From Novosphingobium sp. 28-62-57 (GTDB lineage Bacteria; Pseudomonadota; Alphaproteobacteria; Sphingomonadales; Sphingomonadaceae), in NCBI GenBank assembly GCA_002256985.1, contig NCGO01000002.1, positions 62,001 through 126,000 of the forward strand: DNA of 64,000 nucleotides, given 5' to 3'. Each line of letters starts with the position of its first letter. The first letter of the stretch is position 1. The translations under genes and the position numbers were made by a program. Of the stretch, positions 1-8,591 are shown in pieces. The notes under the pieces are model-generated. The model was not told where the DNA came from. It worked only from the letters and a program-made list of their open reading frames with translations, and did no database searches.

Positions 1-346
1 CCACATCGCCGCGCACGAACCGGCCCAGCCAGCTCGCCCGCGCAATCGCGCCGGTATTCCAATGAAACGAAAGCGCCGCACCCAGTTCGGCCTCGGAGGG
101 GTCATGCTTGCCAAACGCGGCCAGCACCGGCGGCAGATACTTCTCGCGCAGCAGCCACATGTACACGCCGATGCAATGCTCCAGCGGCTGCGGCTTGTCC
201 TTGTAGCGCGGGAAGACCTTGTGCCCGCTGGCATCGGTAATCCCGACGCTCCAGGTCCACACGCCCACGCTATCCTTGTAGGCCTCGGTCACGATCCCTT
301 CGTGGGCAATCAGTTCAAGAGCGATGCGGGGGGTAAGGTCGCGCAT
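1..346 (-). CDS. GH24 phage-type lysozyme (muramidase), 3' end outside window
   Basis: This is the first ~115 codons of a T4-lysozyme-like muramidase that would hydrolyse the MurNAc-GlcNAc bonds of peptidoglycan. The N-terminus contains HEG (E16), YKD (D25) and T31. The spacing E-9-D-6-T is exactly that of the Glu/Asp/Thr catalytic triad of T4 lysozyme (E11/D20/T26). There is no signal peptide in the visible part, as in endolysins that need a holin or another export route. The gene runs off the left edge, so full length and any binding domain are unknown. No other phage gene is visible, so this may be a domesticated endolysin rather than part of a prophage. The ATG at 346 is the only sensible start. 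Confidence 0.8.
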   Translation of the reverse strand, partial: MRDLTPRIALELIAHEGIVTEAYKDSVGVWTWSVGITDASGHKVFPRYKDKPQPLEHCIGVYMWLLREKYLPPVLAAFGKHDPSEAELGAALSFHWNTGAIARASWLGRFVRGDV

Positions 347-429
347 GAGGGTCCGACTCCATTGCAAAAACCAGAGTCGTGCGCGCGAGTTGGAATGTAG
401 GAAAACGGAGATGAAACCCATCAACCTCC

Positions 430-528
430 GTTCGTGTCGAGCCCTTCGACATGCTCAGGATAAACTTCGTGCCTTTGGCACGAAGTCGAGACACCGTGCA
501 AAGTGTCTCGACTTCGCTCGACACGAAC
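430..528. repeat. Interrupted palindrome, family A (copy 1)
   Basis: Outer arms at 430-441 and 517-528 and inner arms at 481-494 and 503-516 are inverted copies. The inner arms carry CGAAGTCGAGACAC and its complement. The same arm sequence recurs at 43238-43308, where the copy is perfect. Part of a second family (CCTTCGACATGCTCAGG) lies between the left outer and inner arms, so this locus looks composite. It sits in the 303-bp gap between the lysozyme gene and metK. I see no gene in that gap; the rest holds the metK terminator and a decamer array. Confidence 0.85.
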
Positions 529-555
529 AAGTGGGTGGCTGAGATTGCTGAAACG

Positions 556-588
556 CAAAAAGGCCCGCTTCGGGGTGCGAAGCGGGCC
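556..588 (-). terminator. Rho-independent terminator of metK
   Basis: Perfect 9-bp stem (562-570 pairs with 580-588, GGCCCGCTT/AAGCGGGCC) with a 9-nt loop. On the minus strand it is followed directly by five T residues (557-561). It lies about 60 nt downstream of the metK stop codon. Confidence 0.85.
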
Positions 589-600
589 ATTTGGTAACGC

Positions 601-650
601 TTAAGTGCGCCTAGGTGCAGTTAGGTGCATCTAGGTGCACTTCAGGATTT
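601..650. repeat. Decamer array (4 x 10 bp, TAGGTGC core), copy 1
   Basis: Four consecutive 10-bp units at 601, 611, 621 and 631 share the pattern YTARGTGCNN and are followed by TTCAGGATTT at 641-650. The array abuts the metK stop codon. An independently positioned array with the same period, core and trailing TTCAGGATT lies at 34376-34425, upstream of ispG. Function unknown. Confidence 0.85.
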
Positions 651-1855
651 CAGGCCAAGGCAGCCTTCAGATCGTCCACCAGATCGGTGCGCTCCCATGG
701 GAAGAAGTCGCCTTCGGGCTTGCGGCCAAAGTGGCCATAGGCTGCGCTTGGCTGATAGATCGGCTTGTTCAGGCCCAGATGCGTGCGGATTGCGCGCGGG
801 GTCAGGCCGCCCAGCTTGGCAATGCCCTTGATCGCTTCTTCGATCTTGTCATCGCCCACCGTGCCGGTGTCGTGCGTGTCGACATAGAGCGAAAGCGGTT
901 CCGACACGCCGATGGCATAGGCGATCTGGATGGTGCAGCGCGTGGCAAGGCCAGCGGCCACCACGTTCTTGGCCAGATAGCGCGTGATGTAGGCAGCCGA
1001 ACGGTCAACCTTGGTTGGGTCCTTGCCCGAGAACGCGCCACCGCCGTGCGGGCTGGCGCCGCCGTAAGTGTCGACGATGATCTTGCGCCCGGTCAGGCCA
1101 GCATCGCCATCGGGGCCGCCGATTTCGAACGATCCGGTGGGGTTGATGTAATAGACCGTTTCGCGCAGCAGCACCGGCGGGATCACATCGGCGATCACGC
1201 GCTTCACATAAGCGTGCAGCTCAGCTTCCTTCTCGCCCTCGTCATAGCCCGGCGCGTGCTGGGTAGAGACGACGACGGCGGTGGCGGCCACGGGGAGCGA
1301 ACCTTCATAGCGAAGCGTCACCTGGCTCTTGGCGTCAGGCTCAAGGAACGGGGCCGCGCCCGAGTGGCGATCCGCCGCCATGCGTTCCAGAATCTTGTGG
1401 CTGTAGTACAGCGTGGCAGGCATCAGGTCGGGCGTTTCGTCGGTTGCGTAACCGAACATGATGCCCTGATCGCCCGCACCTTCGTCCTTGTTGTCAGCCG
1501 CATCGACGCCCTGCGCGATATGGTCCGACTGGCCGTGCAGACGGTTAATGAACTCCAGCTTTTCCCAGTGGAAGCCGTCCTGTTCATAGCCGATGCGCTT
1601 GACCGTTGCGCGCACGGTCTTCTCGATCTCATCCTGCGCGCCCGGTGCCCACTCACCGTTTTCATAGACGCCCTTGCAGCGGATTTCGCCCGCCAGCACG
1701 ACCAGCTGCGTGGTGGTCAGCGTTTCGCAGGCAATGCGCGCTTCGGGGTCCTTGGACAGGAACAGGTCGACGATGGCGTCGCTGATCTGGTCGGAAACCT
1801 TGTCAGGATGGCCTTCGGAAACGGATTCGGAGGTGAACAGGTAATCGCTGCGCAT
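650..1855 (-). CDS. metK: S-adenosylmethionine synthetase
   Basis: Cytosolic enzyme that makes S-adenosylmethionine from methionine and ATP, the methyl donor for prmC, trmB and other methyltransferases. The protein is 401 aa, slightly longer than the ~384 aa E. coli enzyme. Diagnostic motifs are present: [16 protein letters not shown] near residue 15, the [16 protein letters not shown] signature, and the glycine/lysine loop [19 protein letters not shown]. The start is the ATG at 1855. The 74-bp leader between lnt and metK contains two small inverted repeats and could be regulatory. A strong terminator at 556-588 ends the transcript. Assignment is essentially certain. Confidence 0.98.
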   Translation of the reverse strand: MRSDYLFTSESVSEGHPDKVSDQISDAIVDLFLSKDPEARIACETLTTTQLVVLAGEIRCKGVYENGEWAPGAQDEIEKTVRATVKRIGYEQDGFHWEKLEFINRLHGQSDHIAQGVDAADNKDEGAGDQGIMFGYATDETPDLMPATLYYSHKILERMAADRHSGAAPFLEPDAKSQVTLRYEGSLPVAATAVVVSTQHAPGYDEGEKEAELHAYVKRVIADVIPPVLLRETVYYINPTGSFEIGGPDGDAGLTGRKIIVDTYGGASPHGGGAFSGKDPTKVDRSAAYITRYLAKNVVAAGLATRCTIQIAYAIGVSEPLSLYVDTHDTGTVGDDKIEEAIKGIAKLGGLTPRAIRTHLGLNKPIYQPSAAYGHFGRKPEGDFFPWERTDLVDDLKAALA

Positions 1856-1879
1856 TGGCGGTCCTATGCTGATGGCCGT

Positions 1880-1917
1880 GCCCGAAACGGGCCGAGGCGA
1901 TATAAAGAAACCTTTAT
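1880..1917 (-). promoter_or_regulatory. Two hairpins in the metK leader (candidate cis-regulatory element)
   Basis: On the transcribed strand, ATAAAG-GTTT-CTTTAT (1917-1902) is a perfect 6-bp stem with a 4-nt loop. GCCCG-TTT-CGGGC (1892-1880) is a perfect 5-bp stem with a 3-nt loop, about 25 nt before the metK ATG. Leader elements that sense SAM or SAH are common ahead of metK, but I cannot match this one to a named riboswitch class. Confidence 0.35.
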
Positions 1918-1929
1918 GTCCGCCCCCGC

Positions 1930-3525
1930 TTAGCGTTTCCGCGTTGCGCTTGCAACCAGTGCCAGCAAAAGAAGCGCTATCGCCCAGCCAAGCGCCAGCA
2001 TGTTGCCAAACAGGGCAAAGGGCGTGGGCGCGTGGGCGGGCGGCACTTTGCCATCCAGACGCCCTGCGCGCAGTGGGGGCACGAACTTGCGCACCACGCC
2101 ATCGGCATCGATCACCGCACTGATTCCGGTGGTGGTGGAGCGCAGCACCGGCAGCCCTTCTTCAATCGCGCGCATCCGCGCCTGCGCCAGATGTTGCGGC
2201 GGCCCCCACGATCCGAACCAGCCATCGTTGGAGGGATTGAACAGATAGTCCGGGCGATTGGCGCGATCGACCACTTGGCCTGAGAAGATGATCTCGTAAC
2301 AGATCTGGATCCCGGCTTTCCCATGCGCGCCCAGATTCAGCGAGCGCGGGCCGGGGCCAGAGAAGAAATCGAGGCTGCCCGCCACCAGCCGCGACAGGCC
2401 GATGGGTTCGAGAATCTCGCGCATCGGCAGGTATTCGCCGTAAGGCACGAGATGCGCCTTGGCATAAGAACCGCGAATCGCTCCGCTTTCATCCAGCGCG
2501 CTGACCACATTCCACGCGCCGGTCACTTTGGGGCCTTTCATCGCAAGGTCGGTGGTGCCGGTCAGCAGCATCCCGCCCTTGCCCGCCACGCGCCCCAGCC
2601 GTTCACGCGCCAGCTGCGGATCGCCTGCATAAGTCGTCTCGTCATACCAGAACTGCGCATAGCCCGGCCGCAGAAAATCGGGCACGCCGCTTTCCGGCCA
2701 CAGCACCAGCCGCGTCTCACCGGGTTGGCGCGGGAGCGAAAGCGCGGCGGTTTTCAGAAACTGGTTTTCGTAATTGGCCGGATCATTGAGCAGGTCTTGC
2801 CGCACATCGGGCTGAACCAGCGTGTAGGACAAAGTGCCTTCGCGCCGCTCACCGTGGAGGGGCAACACCATCAGCAGCGCGGGGGCCAATGCATAGGCAA
2901 CCGCCGCCCATTTGCGGTCCTGCCGCCATGATCGCAGCGCGAACAACCACCACCCGCCCACCACCACGACAAGGCCCGACAGCGCATAAGTGCCCGTCCA
3001 TTGCGCCACCAGTGCAAGGCCGGGACGGTCAAACCCGCCCAGCGTGACCATGGCCAGCGGGTTCCACGCAAAGCCGGTAAAGAGCCACGCGCGCAGCCAT
3101 TCGGCAAATATCCACGAAGCGGCAAAGGCAGGCAGCAGCACCGCGCGCCGGGTATTGGCCAGCCACCAGCCGAGCAGCGTGGCAATGGCCGGATAGATGG
3201 CGAGATAGAGCGCCAGCAGGAACACTCCGACCCAGCCCAGCCACGCCGGCATTTCGGCCTGATAAGTGAAAGCCTTGGCGATCCAGCCTAGCCCAACGGT
3301 GAAATGCCCCAAGCCGAACAGCCATCCCGCCAGCGCGGCCTGCCGCCCAGTCTTGACCACATAGAGCCGGTGGATCAGCCACGCCATCGCCGCCAGTGTC
3401 AGCGGCCACAGGCCCAGCGGCTGGAACCCGCAGGCGGCAAGACCACCGGCCGCGATGGTCAGCAGATCGTCGCGTGTCAGCAGGCGGAGGGAGATCGGGC
3501 GGGCAGGGAAGCGGAGGCGGATCAT
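1930..3525 (-). CDS. lnt: Apolipoprotein N-acyltransferase
   Basis: Integral inner-membrane enzyme that adds the third acyl chain to the N-terminal cysteine of lipoproteins, the last step of the pathway that also uses LspA (59032-59550). The protein is 531 aa. The N-terminal half has several hydrophobic spans (residues ~20-220) and the C-terminal half is a nitrilase domain. The Glu-Lys-Cys triad is visible in [17 protein letters not shown] and ICYEIIF. A final hydrophobic helix ([15 protein letters not shown]) precedes a basic tail. The gene lies 74 bp upstream of metK and may be read with it. Start at ATG 3525. Confidence 0.95.
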   Translation of the reverse strand: MIRLRFPARPISLRLLTRDDLLTIAAGGLAACGFQPLGLWPLTLAAMAWLIHRLYVVKTGRQAALAGWLFGLGHFTVGLGWIAKAFTYQAEMPAWLGWVGVFLLALYLAIYPAIATLLGWWLANTRRAVLLPAFAASWIFAEWLRAWLFTGFAWNPLAMVTLGGFDRPGLALVAQWTGTYALSGLVVVVGGWWLFALRSWRQDRKWAAVAYALAPALLMVLPLHGERREGTLSYTLVQPDVRQDLLNDPANYENQFLKTAALSLPRQPGETRLVLWPESGVPDFLRPGYAQFWYDETTYAGDPQLARERLGRVAGKGGMLLTGTTDLAMKGPKVTGAWNVVSALDESGAIRGSYAKAHLVPYGEYLPMREILEPIGLSRLVAGSLDFFSGPGPRSLNLGAHGKAGIQICYEIIFSGQVVDRANRPDYLFNPSNDGWFGSWGPPQHLAQARMRAIEEGLPVLRSTTTGISAVIDADGVVRKFVPPLRAGRLDGKVPPAHAPTPFALFGNMLALGWAIALLLLALVASATRKR

Positions 3526-3599
3526 GCCCGCCTGCTATGGGGTGCGCCGGGGCCGACCGCAAGCGGCCAGACCCCGGCGTCAAATCACACCATTAATGT

Positions 3600-4574
3600 T
3601 CAGCCTTCAACAGGCTCGCTGGCTTCGGTCGCGACCACTTTGCGTGGCCGACCGCGCTTTTTGGGGGCAGGCGCGGCGTCTTCTGCGACCGGAGCGGCCT
3701 CAGGCTCGCTCTTTGCGCTGATCGAAGGCGGCAAGAACGAAGCGTCGAGCGTGGCCGGCGCTTCATCAGCCGCAGCATCGGCAGCGGCCTCGTTGCGCGG
3801 ACGCCGTTCGGTGCGTGGACGCAGGCCACGCGTGGAACGCGGTTCGCGCACGAAGGGGTTGTCGGACGCCTGAACGATTGGCTCACCCTCAATCGCGGGG
3901 ACGCCTTCACCGGGGAGCGTTTCGGCAGCGGGTGCTTCAGCATCGCGGTTGCGGTTGCGGTCAAAGCGGCGATTGCCATCGCGCCGACCATCGTTGCGTT
4001 CTTCGCGCTGACGATCTTCGCGGGGCCGATCTTCACGGGGACGTTCATCACGAGCGCGATCTTCGCGGGGACGATCTTCGCGGGGACGTTCATCCCGGTC
4101 ACGGCGACCGTCCGGGCGCTCGGCACGTTCGGGCCGGTCAGGGCGCTCGGCACGTTCAGGCCGATCTTCGCGTTGCTCTTCGCGTTCCCGGCGGGTGGCT
4201 GGACGATCAAAGCCGAGGAAATCACCCTCGACGCTGAAATCGCCGCTATCGTCTTCGCCGTCCTGTTCTTGCCAGCGTTCACCATTGGCACCGCCTGCAG
4301 GGCGGGCGCGCTGTTCGTCCTGGCGGACGCGCGTATCGGCGATGACGCGGAAGTAGTGATCGGCAAACTGCAGATAGTATTCGGCCTGCACCCGGTCGCC
4401 ATTCATATGGGCGTCCTGTGCGAGTTTGCGATACTTTTCCAGCAATTGGGGGGCATTGCCCCGCGCGCGGCTGTCGATCCGGTTAAGCTGCTGACCACCA
4501 CCATTTTGCGGACGATTGTTGTTGCGCCCGCGACGGCGATTGTTGTTGCCACGATTGTTATTCAACTCAGGCAC
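3600..4574 (-). CDS. DUF4167 protein with long Arg/Asp/Glu-rich tail
   Basis: 324 aa. The first ~25 residues are an Asn/Arg-rich segment (NNRGNNNRRRGRNNN). The conserved DUF4167 core follows, roughly residues 28-85, with ARGNAPQLLEKYRKLAQDA and VQAEYYLQFADHYFRVI. About 100 residues of near-repetitive RPERAERPD and RPREDRPRED units come next, then an acidic/alanine-rich region and a basic KKRGRPRK end that resembles an AT-hook. The family is widespread in alphaproteobacteria, follows prmC/prfA as it does here, and has no established role. The charged low-complexity tail suggests nucleic-acid or ribosome association, but that is inference. Confidence 0.85.
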   Translation of the reverse strand: MPELNNNRGNNNRRRGRNNNRPQNGGGQQLNRIDSRARGNAPQLLEKYRKLAQDAHMNGDRVQAEYYLQFADHYFRVIADTRVRQDEQRARPAGGANGERWQEQDGEDDSGDFSVEGDFLGFDRPATRREREEQREDRPERAERPDRPERAERPDGRRDRDERPREDRPREDRARDERPREDRPREDRQREERNDGRRDGNRRFDRNRNRDAEAPAAETLPGEGVPAIEGEPIVQASDNPFVREPRSTRGLRPRTERRPRNEAAADAAADEAPATLDASFLPPSISAKSEPEAAPVAEDAAPAPKKRGRPRKVVATEASEPVEG

Positions 4575-4791
4575 TTCCTTAATTGAGGCGGCCTCTCGAA
4601 AACTTGGTGCAAGCCTGGGTCAGCGAAGTATCCCGCTGCTGGCCTCCCCGTTGCTTCACGCCACAATGGTGGAGTGCGAATCGGGGTTCCCAGCATTTGC
4701 GCTTGTCCCGGCCACATTGGCCGATCATCCCTGCAAATGGTGGAGCTGGCGGGGATGGGAAGCCTCATCCGTCCCCTGCCTGAAAACACAA

Positions 4792-5658
4792 TTAGAGAGC
4801 CGAAGGGCCATTGCCAAGAAGAATATTGCCGATTTTCGCCATTTCCACTGCCCTTTCGCGCATGGCAAGATCGCGGTGGACCCGCGCAGACAGCCCCGCA
4901 CCTTGCGCCAGCGCACACACCGCCGTGCCTTGAGTCCAGCCGATCTCGATCATCGCGATGCCGTTTTCGGCAAGCAGGGCCGGGATTTGCGGGATCAGGA
5001 CACGGTAATCGTCGAGCCCATCGGGGCCGGAAAACAGCGCTTGCGCGGGTTCATGCGCGCGCACCGATGGGGCAAGATCAGCCGCATCTTCGACATAAGG
5101 CGGGTTCGACAGGACGAGGTCGAATTGGCCCAGATCATGCGCCCAATCGGGTTGTGTCCAATCGCCCAGCAAAAATTGCGCTGCCGGTGCGTGGCGCTGG
5201 CCATTGGCGCGGGCCACGGCCAGCGCTTCGGGCGAGCGTTCAATCGCCACGCCCTCTGCCTGCGGCCAGAGCGAGAGCGCGGCAAGCAGCAGCGCGCCGG
5301 AGCCGGTGCCCAGATCGAGAATGCGCCTCGGCGCGGCGCGGCTGGCGAAGGCCTCACGCGCGGCCTCCACCAGTGTTTCGGTATCGCCGCGCGGGATCAG
5401 CACGGCGGGAGTGACTTGCAGTTCCAGCCCATAGAATTCGGTGCTGCCGGTGATGTAGGCGACAGGTTCGTGGGTAAGGCGGCGTTCGACCAGTGCGGCG
5501 AAACTTGCGGGGGTTTCGGCCGGCATATGGCGCAGCAACAGGTCGGTGCGCGTGCAACCGAGCGCGTGGGCCATCAGCAGTTCCGCATCGAGCCGGGCGG
5601 TGTCGCTGGTGGCAGACAGGCGTTCGGTCGCGGCGCGCAGGGATTGGGCGATGGTCAC
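4792..5658 (-). CDS. prmC: Release factor glutamine N5-methyltransferase
   Basis: Methylates the glutamine of the GGQ motif in peptide-chain release factors, using SAM. The 288-aa protein has an N-terminal helical substrate-binding part and a Rossmann methyltransferase domain. Motif I is ILDLGTGSGALLLA and the catalytic NPPY is in LVLSNPPYVED. Its substrate gene prfA lies immediately upstream. The start is a GTG at 5658. The purine-rich stretch 5'-AGAGGAGGGGGA before it provides a Shine-Dalgarno sequence, and that stretch belongs to the palindromic repeat at 5660-5761. Confidence 0.95.
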   Translation of the reverse strand: MTIAQSLRAATERLSATSDTARLDAELLMAHALGCTRTDLLLRHMPAETPASFAALVERRLTHEPVAYITGSTEFYGLELQVTPAVLIPRGDTETLVEAAREAFASRAAPRRILDLGTGSGALLLAALSLWPQAEGVAIERSPEALAVARANGQRHAPAAQFLLGDWTQPDWAHDLGQFDLVLSNPPYVEDAADLAPSVRAHEPAQALFSGPDGLDDYRVLIPQIPALLAENGIAMIEIGWTQGTAVCALAQGAGLSARVHRDLAMRERAVEMAKIGNILLGNGPSAL

Positions 5659-5659
5659 T

Positions 5660-5761
5660 CCCCCTCCTCTTGCACGGAGGGGGCCGGGGGGTGGTGAAGC
5701 GGCTTACTCTGTGAGTGCCGTGAAACACCACCCCCAACCCCCTCCTCTGAAGAGGAGGGGG
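5660..5761. repeat. Imperfect palindromic repeat, family B, overlapping the prmC leader
   Basis: Two arms of ~36 bp (5660-5696 and 5726-5761), rich in CCCCCTCCTCT and CACCACCCCC, are inverted copies with a few mismatches. They enclose a ~29-nt spacer. The left arm begins two bases upstream of the prmC start and supplies its ribosome-binding site. Confidence 0.8.
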
Positions 5762-5790
5762 CTTTTAGTGTGACACCCGCCTTCAAACGC

Positions 5791-5879
5791 ACTGCTCCCC
5801 CGCGCAGGCGGGGGCCTCGTGCCGTTTACGGAACATCAGCGTAAACCGCCTGAGGCCCCCGCCTGCGCGGGGGAGCAGT
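5791..5879. repeat. Perfect palindromic repeat, family C (copy 1)
   Basis: Perfect 28-bp arms (5791-5818 and 5852-5879, beginning ACTGCTCCCCCGCG) flank a 33-nt spacer that contains TTTACGGAAC. A second copy with the same arms, the same 33-nt spacer length and TTACGGAAC in the spacer is at 37426-37514. It lies just downstream of prfA on the minus strand. Confidence 0.9.
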
Positions 5880-5912
5880 GGTGTTTGGGGGAGCGGTTGG
5901 CGCACCAGCACG

Positions 5913-6977
5913 CTACCCATCCATCGCCGCCAGCCGCTTGGACTGGTCCTCGGCGATCAGCGCATCGATCAGCTCGCCAAGGCCGGTGCCTTCCAGCACC
6001 TCCGGCAGACGGTGGAGCGTCAGGTTGATGCGGTGATCGGTCACGCGGCCTTGCGGGAAGTTGTAGGTGCGGATGCGTTCGGAACGGTCGCCGCTGCCGA
6101 CCATCGCCTTGCGCGCCTCGGCCTCTTCGCCCTGTGCGGCATCGCGCTGCGCTTCGAACAGGCGGGCGCGCAGGACCTGCATCGCCTTGTCCTTGTTCTT
6201 GTGCTGGCTGCGTCCGTCCTGGCAGGTGACGACGGTGCCGGTGGGCAAGTGGGTGATGCGCACGGCCGAATCGGTGGTGTTCACATGCTGCCCGCCCGCA
6301 CCGCTGGCGCGATAGACGTCGATCTTCAGATCCTTGTCCTCGATGCGGATATCCACCTCATCGGGCTCGGGCAGGACGGCGACGGTGGCGGCAGAGGTGT
6401 GGATGCGCCCGCCCGATTCGGTGACCGGCACGCGCTGCACGCGGTGGACGCCGCTTTCAAACTTCAGCTTGGCGAAGACGCCATTGCCCGCGACGTTGGC
6501 GACGACTTCCTTGTAACCGCCGATATCGTTGGCGTTGACCGAGACGACTTCCACCCGCCAGCCCTGCTCGGCGGCATACTTTTCATACATGCGAAACAGG
6601 TCGGCGGCGAAGAGCGCGGCCTCATCGCCCCCGGTGCCTGCGCGGATTTCGAGCATGGCCGGGCGGCTGTCCGCCGAATCGCGCGGCAGCATGGCGATGG
6701 CGAGGCGGTGTTCGGCTTCGGGCAATTCGGCGTTGATGCGGCGCAGTTCCTCGTCCGCCAGTTCGCGCATGTCCGGGTCGTCCAGCGCGGCGAGGCTGAC
6801 CAGTTCCTCGCGCATCGCGGCGATTTCCTGCGCGATGCGGGCGACGGGTTCGAGTTCGGCATAGTCACGGCTGGCAGCGATGAAGTCTGCGCCTTCGAGC
6901 GTGCCGGATGCGAGCCGCGCTTCGAGTTCGGCGAAGCGGTGCGTGAGGTGGCCTAGGCGGGTGTCGGATACGCTCAT
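5913..6977 (-). CDS. prfA: Peptide chain release factor 1
   Basis: Recognises UAA and UAG stop codons and triggers hydrolysis of peptidyl-tRNA. 354 aa from the ATG at 6977, which I prefer over an ATG five codons upstream because a GGGGG stretch lies about 4-8 nt before it and the protein then starts like other alphaproteobacterial RF1s. The peptidyl-tRNA hydrolysis motif is in [18 protein letters not shown], whose GGQ glutamine is methylated by PrmC, encoded by the next gene. The central segment [18 protein letters not shown] is typical of class I release factors. Family B and C repeats separate it from prmC. Confidence 0.96.
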   Translation of the reverse strand: MSVSDTRLGHLTHRFAELEARLASGTLEGADFIAASRDYAELEPVARIAQEIAAMREELVSLAALDDPDMRELADEELRRINAELPEAEHRLAIAMLPRDSADSRPAMLEIRAGTGGDEAALFAADLFRMYEKYAAEQGWRVEVVSVNANDIGGYKEVVANVAGNGVFAKLKFESGVHRVQRVPVTESGGRIHTSAATVAVLPEPDEVDIRIEDKDLKIDVYRASGAGGQHVNTTDSAVRITHLPTGTVVTCQDGRSQHKNKDKAMQVLRARLFEAQRDAAQGEEAEARKAMVGSGDRSERIRTYNFPQGRVTDHRINLTLHRLPEVLEGTGLGELIDALIAEDQSKRLAAMDG

Positions 6978-6994
6978 GCGCTGCCCCCACACTT

Positions 6995-7081
6995 CGTCAT
7001 CCCGGGCTTGACCCGGGATCCCGCTTGGTTGTGCGCCGCTGCGGGAAGAAAAGCGGGACCCCGGGTCAAGCCCGGGGTGAC
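6995..7081. repeat. Palindromic repeat, family G
   Basis: Arms containing TCATCCCGGGCTTGACCCGG (left, 6998-7017) and the inverted CCGGGTCAAGCCCGGGGTGA (right, 7061-7080), each arm itself self-complementary, around a ~27-nt spacer. It lies just upstream of the prfA start, in the 267-bp hisS-prfA gap. I see no gene in that gap. Confidence 0.85.
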
Positions 7082-7110
7082 GGGGGTGGGTGTGGCTGTC
7101 CCTACAAACA

Positions 7111-7207
7111 CATCGTCATGCTGAACTTGTTTCAGCATCCATCCCTCCGCAGGCGATGTCCGTGCGTGGTGAGAGATGGGCCCTGAAACAGGTTCAGGGT
7201 GACGATG
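7111..7207. repeat. Palindromic repeat, family H
   Basis: Left arm carries GTCATGCTGAACTTGTTTCA and right arm CCTGAAACAGGTTCAGGGTG, inverted relative to each other and each self-complementary. The same family (CCTGAACTTGGTTCAGG type) recurs at 11319-11417. Confidence 0.8.
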
Positions 7208-7244
7208 AGTGAGGTGGTCAATGTGGGCGCTACTTGCGAACATT

Positions 7245-8504
7245 TTAAAGCAGAGATGAGAAGTTGGGCAAGACCATCTTCTCAACAATCTCGTTAATCA
7301 AATCAGCGCGCTCAGTCTGCTCCATGAAGCGCAGAACTGCTTCCTTTCCATTAGCTTTGTCACCCAGAACCAAGATCGTGCGAGGCTTTAGCTTATTGGC
7401 TTTGTCGAACCGCTTTTTCATAGAGCCAGTGGCAATAAGGTCAGCGCTCAGGCTATTGCTACGAAGTTGGGCAACAACCCCCATTGATGCACGTTCCCAG
7501 CTATCGTGCTCGACCACAACAATTACATCGGCAGGAGCCTCGCCCTTCTCCCCTACCAACATCGCCAACCGCTCAATCCCCGCAGCCCAGCCAACCGCTG
7601 GCGTCGCCGCGCCGCCGAGCGCTTCCATCAACCCGTCATAGCGTCCGCCGCCCAGTACGGTGCCCTGCGCGCCCAGACGGTCGGTGACGAACTCGAACGC
7701 CGTATGCCGATAGTAGTCCAGCCCGCGCACTAGTGCTGGCGCACGGGTCCAAGAAACGCCCGCGGCATCCAGTCCGCCGGTGACCTTGGCGAAGAAGTCC
7801 TGCGCTTCATCGCTCAGGAAATCGTCGATCTTCGGCGCCTCAGCGGTGAAAACCTTGTCGCGGGGGTCCTTGCTGTCGAGGATGCGCAAGGGGTTGCGTT
7901 CCAGCCTGTCCTGCGAGTCTTCCGACAGATCGCCCTTCACCGCGCGGAAGTACGCGATCAGCGCCTCACGCCACGCATCGCGGCTGGCGCCATCGCCCAG
8001 TGTGTTGAGTTGCAGCGTTACGCCGTCAGACACGCCCAGTTCCTTGAGCAACTGGTCGGCCATGACCAGCAGCTCCACGTCCGCCTGCGGCTCGGCTGCG
8101 CCGATCACTTCGGCGTCGATCTGGTGGAACTGGCGGTAGCGGCCCTTTTGCGGGCGTTCGTAGCGGAACAGCGGGCCGTGCGTGGCGACCTTGAGCGGCG
8201 CGTACTGCTGCCAGCCATCGGTGAGGTAGGCCCGCGCGATGCCGGCGGTGAATTCGGGGCGCAGGGTCAGCGATTCCCCGCCGCGATCTTCGAAGCTGTA
8301 CATTTCCTTGGAGACGACGTCGGTCGTCTCACCCAAGCTGCGGCTGAACACGGCGGTCTTTTCGAACACCGGCATTTCCACGCGGCGGAAGCGGTAGAGC
8401 TTGCGCACGCGTTCGAAGGTTTCGACGACGAAGGCGAACGCTTCGGCATCGGGGCCGAAGATGTCTTGCGTTCCGCGAATGGCTTGTGGGGTCTGGGTGC
8501 TCAT
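7245..8504 (-). CDS. hisS: Histidyl-tRNA synthetase
   Basis: Class II aminoacyl-tRNA synthetase that charges tRNA-His. 419 aa. Motif 2 region [16 protein letters not shown], the [15 protein letters not shown] loop, the histidine-specific [12 protein letters not shown] and motif 3 [13 protein letters not shown] are all present, followed by an anticodon-binding domain (about residues 330-419). By my count the DNA for that last ~100 residues drops to about 47-49% G+C at 7261-7440, well below the surrounding coding sequence. This suggests a recombined or acquired 3' segment, but the frame is intact. It heads the hisS-prfA-prmC-DUF4167 series on this strand. Confidence 0.96.
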   Translation of the reverse strand: MSTQTPQAIRGTQDIFGPDAEAFAFVVETFERVRKLYRFRRVEMPVFEKTAVFSRSLGETTDVVSKEMYSFEDRGGESLTLRPEFTAGIARAYLTDGWQQYAPLKVATHGPLFRYERPQKGRYRQFHQIDAEVIGAAEPQADVELLVMADQLLKELGVSDGVTLQLNTLGDGASRDAWREALIAYFRAVKGDLSEDSQDRLERNPLRILDSKDPRDKVFTAEAPKIDDFLSDEAQDFFAKVTGGLDAAGVSWTRAPALVRGLDYYRHTAFEFVTDRLGAQGTVLGGGRYDGLMEALGGAATPAVGWAAGIERLAMLVGEKGEAPADVIVVVEHDSWERASMGVVAQLRSNSLSADLIATGSMKKRFDKANKLKPRTILVLGDKANGKEAVLRFMEQTERADLINEIVEKMVLPNFSSLL

Positions 8505-8591
8505 GCCGCGCGATTAGCCGGAAAGCGCGGAAACGGGAAGTGTCGCGAAAAAGGTTAAGGCGACTGGTTGCGATTGTGACCGCTTCGCGTC

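Noticed and set aside
601..650. Possible CRISPR or CRISPR-like array
   Set aside because: Units are only 10 bp with no spacers and no cas genes nearby.
635..1933. Long open frame (432 codons) on the plus strand opposite metK
   Set aside because: It is the mirror of a certain gene. GC-rich codon bias leaves antisense frames open, and the translated protein shows no recognisable motif.
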